Assembly: GCF_009389715.1 (NCBI RefSeq)
Contig: NW_024068023.1
Coordinates: 62,001 to 126,000, forward strand
Direction: 5' to 3'
Origin: Phoenix dactylifera
Taxonomy: Eukaryota; Streptophyta; Magnoliopsida; Arecales; Arecaceae
Length of the DNA stretch: 64,000 nucleotides
The translations under genes were made by a program, and so were the position numbers. A model generated the notes under the pieces. That model had not been told where the DNA came from. It worked only from the letters and a program-made list of their open reading frames with translations, and did no database searches. Positions 1-12,420 of the stretch are shown in pieces. The stretch's first letter is position 1; every line of letters begins with the position of its first letter.

Positions 1-2963
1 CTCGCTGTTGAGTTGGTTTCTACTTCCAAGAGAGAGTCTTTTGGAAGAAGAAGAAGCCTGCAAAGAAGCAGAAGACCGAGAAAACTCCAAGAAAAAGGCC
101 AATTGCAAGGAAAGGTGTTTCCATTGCATCATGAACGGCAATTGAAAGGACTGTCCGACATACATGGGAAGCATAAAAAATATGAAGGGTGACAGACCTT
201 CAGAAGGTATGTCAGATATGCTCAAGATACTTAGGGATTGTTACCTGTTGCTAGCAGAAATTTGATTTCTGTATCTTGTTTAGCACAGAAAAGATTTTTT
301 ATAAGACTACTGTTCCATTTATTGAGAAATAAATTGGTTCAACGTGGTTTTATGATTGATAGTCTCTATCACATACATATGGATGTATCTGTGAATGTAT
401 CTGAGCAAACATAAATACCATAGAATCTAATAGATCCAGAAATGAGATAAATCTAAAGTATTTGTGGCACCTCAGGCTTGGCCATATAGGAGAAGACAGA
501 ATAAACAAATTGGAGAAACATGAGCTTTTTGGCCTCATTGACTTTCGAGTCATATTTGATTTGTAAATCTGCCTTCAAGGAAAGATGGCCAAATATCCTT
601 TGTAGGATACAGGAGGTCCACTGAAATACTTACCCTAGTACACACTGATGTGTGTGGCCCATTCGATGTACAGGCTAGGGGTTGTAATTTTTACTTCATT
701 TATCGATGATTACTCACAGTTTGGATATGTGTATGATACACAAATTGAAACTTTTGAAAGGTTCAAAGAGTGAATATGAAGTAAAAAAATAAACAGAAAA
801 ACTTATTAAAGTTCTTCGATCAGATCGGAGGAAGTGAATACCTAATGGAGAGTTCCCTGATTATCTCAAGGAGAATGGTATAGTTTCATAATGGACTCCT
901 CCTGGTACACCTCAGCTCAATGGAGTGTCAGAGAGAGAATCGGACTTATTGGATATTCCGTCCATGATGAGCTTCACTGATTTATCCTTGTTTCTTTAGA
1001 TAGATGCCTATTTCAACTATTTACTTATTGAATAGAGTTCCCTCTAAAGTCCGTTCCTACCACACCTATGAGATATGACATGGTAAGAAGCTGAGTCTTG
1101 GTTATCTCAAGATTTGGGGATGTCCAGCTCAACTCAAGCGACAACAGGCGGACAAGTTAGAGGATAGGACAATTAATGCTCATTTTATAGGATATCCTAA
1201 AGAGTCATTAGGATACGACTTTTCGTCCCAAAGGATCACAAAGTGTTTGTGAGCCTAGATGCTATCTTCATGGAAAATAGTTTATCCTTGACAGAAACAG
1301 TGGGAGGAAAATTGAGCTTGAAGAGAAAGTCTCTAAAACAGCAATAAGCCATTGTTCCTATAGAACCTATTTATATTAAGCCAGTACACGTAGTACCTCC
1401 TCCACTCGTAAATCTAGTAGATCTCCCGTCCGCCTGAAAGGTACTTAGGTATGCTTACAGAGGATGTAGAGGAAGTGTTCCTCATGGGAGATAGGGATCA
1501 AGGTAAGGATCTTAATACCTACAACGAGCGATGTTAAATCAATTCCGAGAGATGGCTGGAAGTGAATGAAGTCAGAGATGAACTCCATCCATTCCAACCA
1601 AGTCTGGACCTTAGTAGATCCACCAGAAGGTATAGTACTATTGGGTATAAATAGATCTACAAGAGGAAATTAAGTTCGGATGATAGGTAGAGACGTATAA
1701 GGCAAGGCTGGTGGCGAAAGTTATAGTCAGTGCGAAAGTACTGATTATAAGGATCTTTTCACCCGTAGCCATGCTGAAGTCCATTCGAATTTGCTTGCTA
1801 TTGCAGCATAATATGATTATGAGATATTGTGATAGTGATCACAAGTCTGTAAACTGCAAAGGTCCTTCTATGACTAAAGCAAACATCTCGGAGTTGGAAC
1901 ACTCGTTTCAACGATATAATCAAATCGTTTGATTTCATCAATAACGAAAAGGAACCATGTGTATATAAGAAAGTTAGTGGGAGGGCTATTGCATTCTTCG
2001 TATTGTACATAGATGATATCCTTCCAAATTGGGGAACGATATTCCCATACTAACTTAGGTCAAGGTTGGTTGTGTAAGGAATTCTCTATGATAGACCTTG
2101 GAAGGCATCCTATATTTGAATTAAGGTCTATAGAGATAGATCTAAAAGGATGCTTGTCCTGTCACAGAATATGTATATAGAGGGAGTGCTGAAGAGGTTC
2201 GGCATGGAAACCTCTAAAAGGGGATTATTATCCCTTAGGCATGGGATAAATCTCTCCAAGAAGATGTGCCCCAACACATCTGAAGAGATTCAGCGGATGA
2301 GCAAGATCCCTTATGCTTCGGCTATAGGGAGCCTCATGTATACCATGCAATGTACGTGACTTGATATAGTACATGCTGTGAGTGTCACGAGCATATATCA
2401 GTCAAATCCAGGCAAGAAGCGCAGATAGCTGTGAAGAACAGTCTTGAGTACTTAAGAAGAACTAAGGACATGTTCTTGGTCTTTGGAAGAAGATAGAGTT
2501 GAAGGTAGAAGGATGCACACATATTGATGATAGAAAGTCTACATTAGAATATGTGCAATGGTGGTTCAGTAAATTGGAAGAGTTCCAAACAACCGATCAT
2601 TGTAGATTCTACCTTAGAAGCTGAATGTCAAGCCGTCTCTAAGGGTGCAGTGGAAACCTTTTGGTTTAAGAAGTTCATTGCAGAGTTAGGTGTAATGTCA
2701 TCAGATGCCATAACACTCTACTGCAATAACAAAGGCACCATAGCACTAGCTAAGGAGCCAAAGGTCTCACCAGAAACGAAGCACATAGAGCGGCGGTTTA
2801 ACCTAATAAGACTACCTCGAAAAGAAATAAGTAGAGGATCAAAGAGTAGACTCCACAGGAAATGTGGTGGACCCATTCACTAAGCAGATAAGTCAGCAGA
2901 AAACTGAAGCATCTTGAGAAGATGGAACTTTAAGTTTTTTGGCTGATTGGCTTTAGTGCAAGT
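1..2963 (+). pseudogene. Copia gag-pol remnant (zinc knuckle to RNase H), many frameshifts and stops
   Basis: Broken pieces of a Ty1/copia polyprotein appear in the expected order: Lys-rich region and CCHC knuckle (about 1-190), GAG-pre-integrase and integrase core (about 450-1000), the integrase tail (about 1050-1400), reverse transcriptase pieces (about 1540-2340) and RNase H (about 2350-2890). Open stretches are short. The clearest are 2150-2359 (end of RT) and 2551-2883 (RNase H, with a D-S-T-L-E-A-E motif and a terminal H-I-E-R-R-F). Part of the RT palm that holds the first catalytic aspartate region is missing near 1825. This copy keeps the stretch just upstream of that point, which the second element has lost. 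No functional product is expected. Confidence 0.85.
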
Positions 2964-2970
2964 GGGAGAT

Positions 2971-5321
2971 TGTTAGAAGTATGCCCTAAAAGCCCAATTT
3001 GGCTGACGCATTTTTATTCTGGAACCATAAATTTTGTACTTGACCTTATTATTAACTTGGGCCATTCTTTTTCATTCATATTGTTTTTATGTGTCTATGA
3101 ATCGTCCAAGAAATTAATAAGAATGATGATGCATATTCTTAAGAGTAAGAATTTGAGCCATGCATCATTGGTGAGTTAATTTCTGAATGCTCCTGATCAA
3201 TGGATCATCACGAGGATGGTGATCGATCCGATCAGTGCACACATTGCTTTCCTTATGGATGGACGAGACTCGAGTCCACAGTGTGGCGACACCTGAAGTA
3301 ATAGTGCAGGGTGCTTGTTCAGAACAAGGGTACTGAGCGTGACCAATACAAGAAGTCACTTGATGTCTATCCACTCGTCAGTGACTTGCTTGATGTTGCA
3401 GTAGTGTGACTGGTCCTTTGACCCTGCGGTGCTTCGGCTACTCATATGAGGTTATTGTAGTTTGACTGGCACACAAACATGGTCTCTAGCCATATGGGTC
3501 CATGCAGTGTAGATTGGCTTCAGTAGGTTCACTGTAGGAGTAGGGTATGCACCTATAAGGAATCCATCGACCTTGATAGATAAGGAGAGATCCAATGTGA
3601 TTTATAAGACTGAGTTTGTAAGACCTCGGCCGGGCAGATTGCATAGTGGACAAAGAGTTTTCCACTCTCGAACTTAAAGTCTAATAAATCTTGACATATG
3701 ACAGACGATGGGGTTTGACGAGTTGTCCATGACCTCCGTCCTGTAGGGATCCACGATAGTAGGACTGTATCATACGATAACTGCACCTAGAGGTTCATTA
3801 TTCCATTCTGCTGGGTAGCCACTACATGCTGCTAGGTGTCACTGGTGGATGGTGAGACTCACAGGGAATATCTCGATGATCGATAAACCCTAATGAGTTT
3901 GAGTTGGAATCGTTCCAACCCATTGAAAGGAGTTTTCAATGATATTGTGATAGGGATCGCAATATATCTCACTACCAGTCAGAATAGAACCTATGGGGTC
4001 ACACACACTAGAAGTATTGACCGATCCGATGGTTGAAATGTGATTATGAATCACGAGTAATCAATTTGATTGATGAACAGTTGAAGAAGGAACAATGGAA
4101 ATTAATTAATTGGACTTAAAACACGAATCCTACTTGGAGTAGGATTTCGGGAGTCCTAATTGGGATTAGGACTGGCAATCCTACTTGGAGTAGGACTGGG
4201 AATGTTACTTAGAATAAGATTCCAACAATCCTAATTAGATTAGGATTTTGAATTCAATTTGGATTCCTACTTAGAATAGGATTCCTAGAAGTCCTAATTG
4301 AATTAGGACTTTGGATTCAAATTAAAGTCCTAATTGGATTAGGATTAAAATTGAATAAATCCTAATTGGATTGGAATTTCTTAAGTCTTAATTAATTATT
4401 AATCTAATGAATTAACAAGACTCCTAATTGGATTAGGATTGAAAGAGTTCAATTGAGTCAAAATTGATTTAAGTCCTAATTGGATTAGGACTTACCTAGA
4501 TTAAACCCAAATTGGTTCATCCTTGGTCCAAGCCTAATTAGATTAGGACCTAACCATGAGTGACCTTCCTAATCCTCCTTAGAGGAGGATTAGGTTAACC
4601 ATGAAGGAGGGGCACACGCCCCTCCTCCTTTTCCTTGCTTGGTGCGGCAAACAAGAGGGGCCGGCGCCCCTCTTGGAAGGTTATCAAGGAGCTCCTAAAA
4701 GTTAGGAGCTCCACTTGCTTATAAAGGGCTATGGGAGGCACCTAGGGCATTGGATTAGAAGCCCTCTCCCTCTCCAATTCGTGGCCACCCTTTCTCCCCT
4801 TGGTTTTCAGCCGCAAGCAAGGTGAGAAGAAAAGAAAGCTTGGCGGCCATCTTCTTCCCTCCTCCTTGGTTCCAACGCAGGGAAAAGGAAGTAGGCTGCA
4901 GGGGCTTTGATTCTTCTTCAAACTTCATCCTTCTTCTTCCTCCTCCCAAGCACAATCAAAGGTTGATTCAAAGGGAGGACATCAGCCATTAAAAGAAGTC
5001 TCTGCAAGGGAGCTAGCACCCCGGTGAGACAAGGAAGCTTTGATCGGATCTCTACTTCGTGTGGATACCCGTAGAGGCCGGACGCGTGAACGGCTTCAAG
5101 CGAACCTTCATCCTAAACCACGAACTTCAGTTTGCGGTGATCATCTACCCGCACAAGGTGAAGATCTGATCTTCATAATTAGTTTAAAAGTTTTTAATTC
5201 TAATCTATCTACGAACGGTTATTGAACAACGTTCATAGGATGAACGATTGATCCCGCTTATGCCTCTTCCGCTGCATCTAAAATTTTTGAAATTTTCTGC
5301 GGCATGGGCGGGCTCCCAACA
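2971..5321 (+). repeat. Copia 3' LTR (2351 bp)
   Basis: It starts TGTTAGAAGTATGCCC and ends GGCTCCCAACA, and matches the LTR pair at 22744-25083 and 30294-32629 along its length. The region 4120-4600 holds a run of short palindromic units of the type CCTAATTGGATTAGGA. A TATA-like CTTATAAAGG lies near 4718, after an inverted AGCTCC/GGAGCT pair. The start and end were fixed by comparison with the other two copies and the preceding purine tract. Confidence 0.92.
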
Positions 5322-6642
5322 GTGAGCTGAGAAGATGATGCTGGAGGATTGAGCGCATGGGATAGGGATGATCACGGAGTATTGAAATCTGTTCGTGAAT
5401 GGAATCCGGAGAAGGTTAGCTTGATTCGGAAGAAAGATACGGGAGCTAGAAGATAAGGATGAAGCAGGGAATATGATGCGGATACGTGGGAATATGTGGA
5501 TGGAGTTAGATTACAGAATACCTGGAATGCTGGGAGGAATCTTTGTTCTGAAACCGGGCCTTGTTTGTTGGACGTGGAAGATAACATGAGTTGGCTGGAA
5601 GATTGCATGGATGTTGGAAAGAAATCTTGGATGATGGATAAGGATGCGGCTGGTTCGGATTCGAGAGAGGATATGATGGGCTGGACGCTGAACAGGGGAG
5701 ACATTAGATTTAGTTGAGAGGAAGTGATGGGGATGATGCGGAGGATTACGAACGTGAGATCGTTCCGGGAGAAGGATCTCATGCGGATGGTAGCCGTTAA
5801 TAGGATCGCTGTGAACTCGGAAAGATGAAATGGATGTGGAGTTCGGGAGGATGAGGTGGATGTTGGGAGATTAGTTGAGATGAAGACACGGAGACTTGAT
5901 GGATACGGCTGAGAACACATGGGAACAGGGGTAATGTTCACGGTTGGGATAATCGCGGAAGAGATGAAGATGGCCTGGGCTTATCCATGGGTGGTTGAAG
6001 GCTAGATTCTTTGGACGGGCTCTGTCGTGGAACAAGGGAAAGAGGATAAATCTAATAATGTTAGGAACGAATGGATCCTAAACGGGATGAGTCGGACGTG
6101 CGATGGACTCGGTTTGGGAGAGAAGAATTTTTAGGAGAAGAAGGACTGATTGTTGGGGTGATGAGATTGCTGGGATTAATCCGGGAGTTTGGACTCGGCT
6201 GGAAATGAATGGGTTGTATCATAGAGAAATGAGTGTTCGATACAGGAGATGTGATCCTATTCAGTTGGTAAGATGGTTGGAACGTGTGGGAAGGAAATTA
6301 GGTGACTGAATCAGAATTTGAGAGGGTCTTGATTTGCGGGGTGCATGTGATGTAGGTCCAGAAATAATCCCTAACGAGCTTGATTCAACCTGCATACATT
6401 AGACTCAATCAGTAAATAAATAAGTAAAACTTGAATTACCTTTAATAATTTATTAAAATGCAATGATGAAGGTAACAAATTTTTTTAGTTAAATTCACAA
6501 AATATATGAATTAAAATAATGATAAGTGCTATGAATAAGATATTAATTTATACATTATTTAGCACTTATCAATATGATATTCTAAAAATTGTGTATTAAT
6601 TTGCTTGTAAATGTATATTAGGTTATTAAATGACTAATTTGC
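5322..6642. other. Unidentified stretch downstream of copia LTR
   Basis: No gene is recognised. The stretch 5322-6310 is purine-biased on the plus strand (many GGAT, GAGA and TGGGA words) and has an open frame of 189 codons on the minus strand at 5372-5941. Its translation is Ser/Pro/Thr/Leu-rich with no motif, so I treat it as chance. After about 6360 the sequence becomes AT-rich with direct and inverted short repeats such as AAGTGCTA/TAGCACTT near 6515 and 6560. It may be remains of an old element. Confidence 0.4.
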
Positions 6643-7510
6643 TAAGTGTGTATCATCTAATCATATACTGTATACTGATGAACACTTTGTTCTAGAAATT
6701 GTGTATCGATTTACTTAGATGTATGTTTAACTTACTAAATAATTAATTTACTTGGTGTGTATTACTTGACTATATAGTCTGTACTGCAATTTTTTTTATT
6801 TTTTTATTTTTTTAGTCATGGAATTGACAACTCTGTTAGTAAAAGAAAATTGATTTTTGAATTTTTTTATTTAAGATGCGCACTAAAAAACTGTGGCAAA
6901 AAAGAAAGCTAGCCCCATATGATTTTTGCTCATCATTTGGCATTTTATATAGTTATTTCCAGCTCATTCCATCTTCCCTTGTTTTGTTCAGCGTAATTTA
7001 ACCCGTAATTGAGCTGGATGGCTAGAAAATAATAAAAAAGAACACGCTCCACGTTTCAGTTTCTTCAGTTGCCTCCAGGAGCAGGAACACAGCTTTCTAA
7101 CTTCCCTAGGCGACTGTATACATTGCACACCCGAAGCAGTTCCCAAACCAGCCAGTAATTTTAGTTATTTTTTATTTATTTTACCAATGCTGCCGAGCTG
7201 CTTCTTTCGCCGCTTCTCTCGGATTCCTTTCAGTTAAACGATGATTTAATCTATAACGAGTGGAATCACGGCCATTTTTCTCTCCGCTAATCTTACAGAT
7301 TTAGGTGCTGCCCTGATCGATGTGCGCTTAGTGATGCACTCTCTCCAGCGACAAAGTCATCCTACTTCATTGCTCCCAGACATCTCATTGCTGGTGACGC
7401 TTCCTTTCAAGGGCTGCCTGGTGATCAGAGGTGAGGACGGACTGTTCTTAATCTTTTATATTTATGAAGGAAACCCAAGCTTTTAAGAAATTCAATTTGG
7501 AATATTACCC
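6643..7510 (+). repeat. Local duplicated unit, copy A
   Basis: This segment matches 9097-9945 over most of its length and 13745-14130 over its second half. The shared core at about 7080-7450 is the most conserved part and ends in a potential splice donor, ATCAGAG|GTGAGGACGG, so it may be a leader exon with its promoter. Conserved words include TTCCTTTCAGTTAAACGA, GGTGCTGCCCTGATCGATG and TGGTGACGCTTCC. No protein-coding frame is conserved. The unit occurs only in this neighbourhood of the window, upstream of the resistance-gene fragment at 21276, so it may be the flank of a duplicated resistance gene. That link is inference. Confidence 0.7.
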
Positions 7511-8544
7511 CATCCGTGTTGATCCTGTCACCAGCTCATGTCTGCCATCGTCGCTTGCCAGCCTTAATTGCAGGTCCTGGCACCACCACTAGTGTAGCCG
7601 TCACGTCACAATCGGCTGCCACAATCACTGCCATGGCCACTGCTCAGAAGGCTACCAAATAAGTTTTGGATTTTAATTTCCAAGAAAAAATGAAGTCAAT
7701 GAAGTCTGTCATCAGATACTTGGGGTCCTCGTCAAGGGGACTATTATTGTGGAAGTGGACATGAAGGAAATTAATGGACGTAAGGCAGAGTGGAAAAATG
7801 ACTGCTTAAGACCGATTTGGAATTTATATACAGAAGTCAGATTTTGCAGCTAAAATATCTGCCAGATGAAGGCTGTCATCCAGACATGCTCCCGTAGAAG
7901 GTCTTATGTTAATACCATGTATTTAAATGCAAATAATGGCTCCTTGAATGAATCTCTTGGAAAATGGCTTTTCTAAAATCATCTTTTCTGCAGCATGATG
8001 CTGTAAACGAGCAGGTAAAATGGCTTTCATAGATCCTAATCCCTGGCTGAATATTTTGCCCCTCTAATTTTAGTCTTCTATGATCTTGTAATATTTGTAG
8101 TTACTGAGCTACTTTGATGTGATGGATTCATCTTAGACATTTATACCAACAAAAGGAGCTTCTTGGGCATATTAAAGGCCACGACGACAGCCACGCTTTA
8201 GATAGAAGGTCGTCAGGTATGGCTTCGGAGTCTTCAGCAGGAAGAAGCGCTTGTTTCGTATAGTTACGTTAACTGCAGTTGGTAGAATATTACCGAAGCC
8301 GTATGCAGAGAACCAAACGGATAGGTCAGTTCCTAGTCAAGCTAAGCTTGATCCAGATCCACCTCATCAAAGAGAATTCCCACCCCTTTTGATCTCCAAG
8401 ACTATAAAAACAAGAAGGGGGATAGTGTGGCGAGTGACTATTGGCCCAGTCCACAGGAGTCCATCTAATAATTTTCAGCAAGTGGACAACTTGCCAGCTT
8501 GCATTCTGTCCACGCCCCGACCATCTCTATCTTCCTATTTTACA
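7511..8544. other. Spacer with a block shared with 12770-13080
   Basis: No gene is recognised. The part at about 7690-8040 resembles 12770-13080: both carry variants of AGATGAAGGCTGTCATC, TCCCGTAGAAGGTCTTAT and AAAATGGCTTTTCTAAA. Local duplication therefore involved more than the core unit. The open frame at 8251-8640 (129 codons) runs into copy B of the repeat and shows no known domain, so I do not call it a gene. Confidence 0.45.
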
Positions 8545-9082
8545 TATATTGGTGTTACCCGGTCATCCAAATTCATTAATCCAAGGCATTGCATTGTTGG
8601 TGACGCTTCCTTGCAGGTTTTGCCCAATGATCAGAGGTGAAGAGGGCCTGTTCTTACTCTTTTATAGTTGAGAATGAAATCTTAAGATTTTTGGAAATTC
8701 AATGTGGAATATATACTCATGTGCAATAATATGGCTTCAAGTTAGATATGGTGCTGCATGATTTGTAAACTTACCTATAATACTTAAATATGAAGTATGT
8801 AGCTCATAATACCATTCTTGGTTTCTCTTTTACGTGAGAAACTGTTCTTGGTTTCTCAAAGCTTAATTTTTTGAATTTTGTTCAAGTATAGTTACCATTG
8901 TTACTATATTAGTCCAAATATGATTGATATTTTCTTTGATGTGTTTTCGTTCTTAGCTCTATTGTTTGGTTAATATTGATGTACAAATCGTTGTAACTGT
9001 GATAGAAAAGTACATAGAATAAAAATATTTCTTTCTCTTCCCTTAGTTTATCAAATATATTAGAAAAAAATATCCTGCAAAT
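8545..9082 (+). repeat. Local duplicated unit, copy B (unoccupied by CACTA insertions)
   Basis: The segment matches the end of the core in copies A, C and D and then continues into the sequence that flanks the CACTA insertions of copy D (19242-19562). Around 8736-8746 it reads GGCTTCAAGTTAG, and around 8761-8775 it reads ATTTGTAAACTTACC. These are the sites where the elements at 14171-17598 and 17626-19241 inserted in copy D, but here they are empty. It is therefore an internal paralogous control for those insertions. Confidence 0.75.
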
Positions 9083-9096
9083 ATATTAGAAAAAAA

Positions 9097-10043
9097 CTAA
9101 GTATGTATCATTTGATTGTGTACTATATACTGATGAACCCTTGTTTTAGAAATTATATATCGATTTATCTTGATGTGTGTATTGACTTGCTAAATAATTA
9201 ATTTACTTGGTATGTATTACTTGGCCATATAGTATTATGTACTATATTTTTTTTTAGTTTTTTTTAATCATAGAATTGACCACTCTGTTAGTAAAAAAAA
9301 AAATGACTTTTGGGTTTATTCTCTAAAATGCGCACTAAAAAAACTGTGGCAGAAAAAAAGTCCGCCGCATGTAATTTTTGCTTATCATTTGACATTTTAT
9401 ATAATTATGTCCCGCTCATCCAATCTCCTCTTGTTTTGTTCACTGTAATTTAACCCGTAATTGAGCTGGATGGCTAGAAAATAATAAAAAAGAGCACACT
9501 CATGTGCCTCCTGGAGTAGGAACACAACTTTGGACTTCCCTAGGCGACCGTGCACACTCGACGCGGTCCCCAAACCAGACAGCAATTTTCGTTATTTTTT
9601 ATTTGTTTTACCAGTGCTGCCGGGCTGCTTCTTTCGTCGCTTCTCTCGGATTCCTTTCAGTTAAACGAGGATTTAATCTATAAAGAGTGGAATGACGGCC
9701 ATTTATCTCTCTGCTAATCTGATATATTTAGGTGCTGCCCTGATCGATGTGCGCATAGTGATGCACTCTCTCCGGCGACAAAGTCATCCTACTTCATTGA
9801 TCCCAGACATTTCATTGCTGGTGACGCTTCCTTTCAAGGGCTGGGCTGCCTGGTGATCAGAGCTGAGGACGGACTGTTTTACTCTTTTATAGTTACGAAG
9901 GAAAGCCCAAACTTTTTAGAAATTCACTTTGGAATATTACTCCTGTGCAATAATATATATAGCTCCAAGTTTAGAAATTCAATTTGGAATATTACTCCTG
10001 TGCAATAATATAGCTTCAAGTTAGATCGTGCTGCATGATTTGT
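9097..10043 (+). repeat. Local duplicated unit, copy C
   Basis: It is collinear with copy A from the AAGTATGTATCAT start through the conserved core (about 9545-9880), then with copies B and D. A short direct duplication is present: the words AGAAATTCA, TTGGAATATTACTCCTG and TGCAATAATAT occur twice between 9917 and 10012. It ends in GATTTGT, the same target at which a CACTATA element sits in copy D. Confidence 0.72.
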
Positions 10044-10221
10044 CACTATAAAAAAATGGTCAATTAGCGACAAAATATTTTGCTACAAATTATAATTTTT
10101 CACTAATAAATATCATAAGAAAACGAAATAAAATATTTGTCATGAAATATCATTTAAGTAGTATTTTAGCAATAAAATAATATTTCGTTGATAATTTTTG
10201 TCCCCAAGAAATTGCAAGGGA
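10044..10221 (+). mobile_element. Truncated CACTATA-type element, left end only
   Basis: It begins CACTATAAAAAAATGGTCA directly after TGT and matches 17626-17790 closely, including the words AGCGACAAAATATTTTGCTA and TGAAATATCATTTAAG. The match stops at TTTGTCCCCAA; the rest of the element and its right end are missing. The element at 10222 is inserted just after the breakpoint. Shared position and flank with the complete copy suggest the insertion came before the local duplication. Confidence 0.7.
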
Positions 10222-11040
10222 CACTACAGAAAAATGGGTTTTTCCCGGCGTTTTTTCTAGTCTTTAACGACGCTTATAAGCGTCGGTGAAAATACAGCCG
10301 ACGCTTCACAAAGCATCGCAAAAGCGTCGGCTATACCAGAGTGGGAAATGTTTTTACCGACGCTAGGAAAAAGCGTCGGCAAAAGTAAGAATTTACCGAC
10401 GCTTTATTAAGCGTCGGCGTATGCGGTTTTGCCGACGCAATAACGCGTCGGCATAAAATAGAATGCGGGTGCGGCGGATAGCTTACAGCAGGTTTTTACC
10501 GACGCTTTAGAGCGTCGCTTAAAGATTTTTACCGACGCTTTCCTTGCGTCGGGGAAAGCGTGCCAGCCCGTGCCAGAGGGGTTTTTAACAATGCTATAAA
10601 GCGTTGGGAGAGGATTTTTTTAAGAAAAAAAATTAGAAAAACAAATACTAAGAAACATATTATAGCAATATAAAGCTGCATTACAGTTACATCAAAACAA
10701 ACGTTCAGATCATTCAAAAAATTTATATTGTCATATATGATGAATTTACATAATAAGTTCAGAATTACAATGTATTTTGAAAAATATAAGAAACATATAA
10801 AACTCCTTAGATAACGGTCTCAAAAATATCAGTGACCGAATTCAGCACCATCATCATCTCTACGAGCTGTTGAAGTATCAGAAATCTACTAAAAAAAAGA
10901 GAAACTTTAGAAGTTATGATAATCATTAACTCATGAAAATAAGTGATAATTATGTAAAGTCATCAAATATATATAGTTATTTATCTGAGGAGGGAGAAAT
11001 ATATATAGTTTTCACAAATAAATTATATTTCTATAACATC

Positions 11041-11803
11041 CTCTTCAAGTTTCTAAAACTTGTTCTTACCTGGAGAATTCTTGTTAATTAGGTATCAGTG
11101 ATCATTTGTAGGAACCTCCATCCTCAGCTTAGCTTGAGCACATAAAAGAACTTTTTTAAGTGGTCTTGGAGTTGTCCTGCTAAACGATGTCAACTACACG
11201 CAAAGGACATGACTTAATCAAAAATGCTTCAGCTAAACTAAGCTTCAGCTGGACTTTTAATGCCACCTGCTATTTACTTCACTGCAAGAAATAAGAAGCT
11301 AGCAGAAAATCATATGTTCCTGCATCCTTAAACTCCACAAGTTTTTACAAAATCCTTAAACCATCTTATAATACTTGGAAAACCAGCAGCAACTAATGCT
11401 ACCTTATATGTGCAATTTTTTATAACATAACATGTGGGAGAATGACTTAAATATTGCTGTGTCAGATATTCCTTCCAAAATTAAGCATAAGCCACTGCAC
11501 AACAATTATTGACATCTCTTGGCTTCCTAATCTCCCTCTGAAGACCAATATTTTTTAATGCTAACTATAAGAGAAAAACTTAGGAAAAAAGTTATGTTCA
11601 GCTACCTCCCACAAATCCACTATCATTTCATAACATTATCATACTGGATAATTTTGATTCCTAGTCCAAAATAGTCCACATCATTATGAAAGCAACTACT
11701 CCAAATTAACTAAAAAAGATAACATGTTACATCATTACCATTCTTGTTAAAAAAAATTAACAAGAATTCTCCAGGTAAGAACAAGTTTTAGAAACTTGAA
11801 GAG
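11041..11803. repeat. Perfect 49-bp inverted repeat inside CACTA 1
   Basis: The left arm at 11041-11089 starts CTCTTCAAGTTTCTAAAACT. The right arm at 11755-11803 is its exact reverse complement; the two are 665 bp apart. Each arm contains TTACCTGGAG or its complement CTCCAGGTAA, a good splice-donor context. It therefore looks like an exon end present in both orientations. A transcript across it could fold into a hairpin. Confidence 0.9.
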
Positions 11804-12180
11804 CATGGAAGGAAACAAGGATGAACACAAGGGTAACTATTATCAGAAGAAACTTCAACCAACCAATAAAAAAAACTTCTTACAAGATGCGAACCTATGG
11901 CACATCTTCTCAATAATCAGATGCTACTCATCTTCTCAGTTCCAGAGAAGCAAAGACAGCCAAAATAATTTCCCCTAAATTCTGTGCCTAACATCATGCC
12001 CAAGCAGGAAAGCACCAGACATCCTCTTTCGAATTAGCATAAACACCAACAACTTATGCAAGTTTACTTTTGGCCATACTATTCAAACTAAAGCAGGGTC
12101 CTATAACATCCTAACTGCCTTAAGGGGATGTTATCAAAACTGCGAAATTAGAACGGAACAAGAAAAATATCTTCCATACC

Positions 12181-12420
12181 TTTGGCCGGAGATTCGTCGG
12201 GAGAAGCGGTTGGAGGAGAGGGTGCGGAGGACGCCGAATGCTGGACCGCCGCCACCGGAGAGGAGGGAGGAGGAGGGGACAAGGATCGGCGCTCAGGAAA
12301 CCCTAGAAACCCTAGGTTTTGGAGAGCGTGGAGGCGGAGGAGGGAGGAGCTAGGGTCGGCTAGGGCTTGATATCGATCGAGGATGGGGGAGAAGGGGGGG
12401 CGGCCACTGAGTTTTGTTTA
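12181..12420 (-). pseudogene. Captured leader/first-exon-like segment (unidentified host gene)
   Basis: On the minus strand this GC-rich segment resembles a plant gene start: it contains AACCTAGGGTTTCTAGGG, typical of plant leaders, and ends at a possible donor, GGCCAAAG|GTATGG. One frame gives a Ser/Arg-rich stretch (LSSNRFSRRISGQR) that would fit a mitochondrial presequence, but no family is recognised and no clear ATG fits that frame. The sharp GC contrast with the AT-rich surroundings, inside a CACTA element, supports capture from elsewhere. Confidence 0.35.

Larger units (their letters stand above)
1..5321 (+). mobile_element. Decayed Ty1/copia LTR retrotransposon, 3' part (internal region plus 3' LTR)
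   Basis: The stretch 1-2970 is collinear with the internal region of the better preserved copia element at 22744-32629, and 2971-5321 matches that element's LTRs. The 5' LTR would lie left of the window. A purine-rich tract (AAGTGGGAGAT) sits directly before the LTR start TGTTAG, and the LTR ends in CCCAACA, as in the other copies. The coding part is far more decayed than that of the second element, so this looks like an older insertion of the same family. The sequence after 5321 shows nothing that identifies a target-site duplication, because the left end is missing. Confidence 0.9.

Noticed and set aside
5372-5941. Minus-strand open frame of 189 codons
   Set aside because: Ser/Pro/Thr/Leu-rich translation without motif, opposite a purine-biased strand that makes stops rare; nothing supports a gene.
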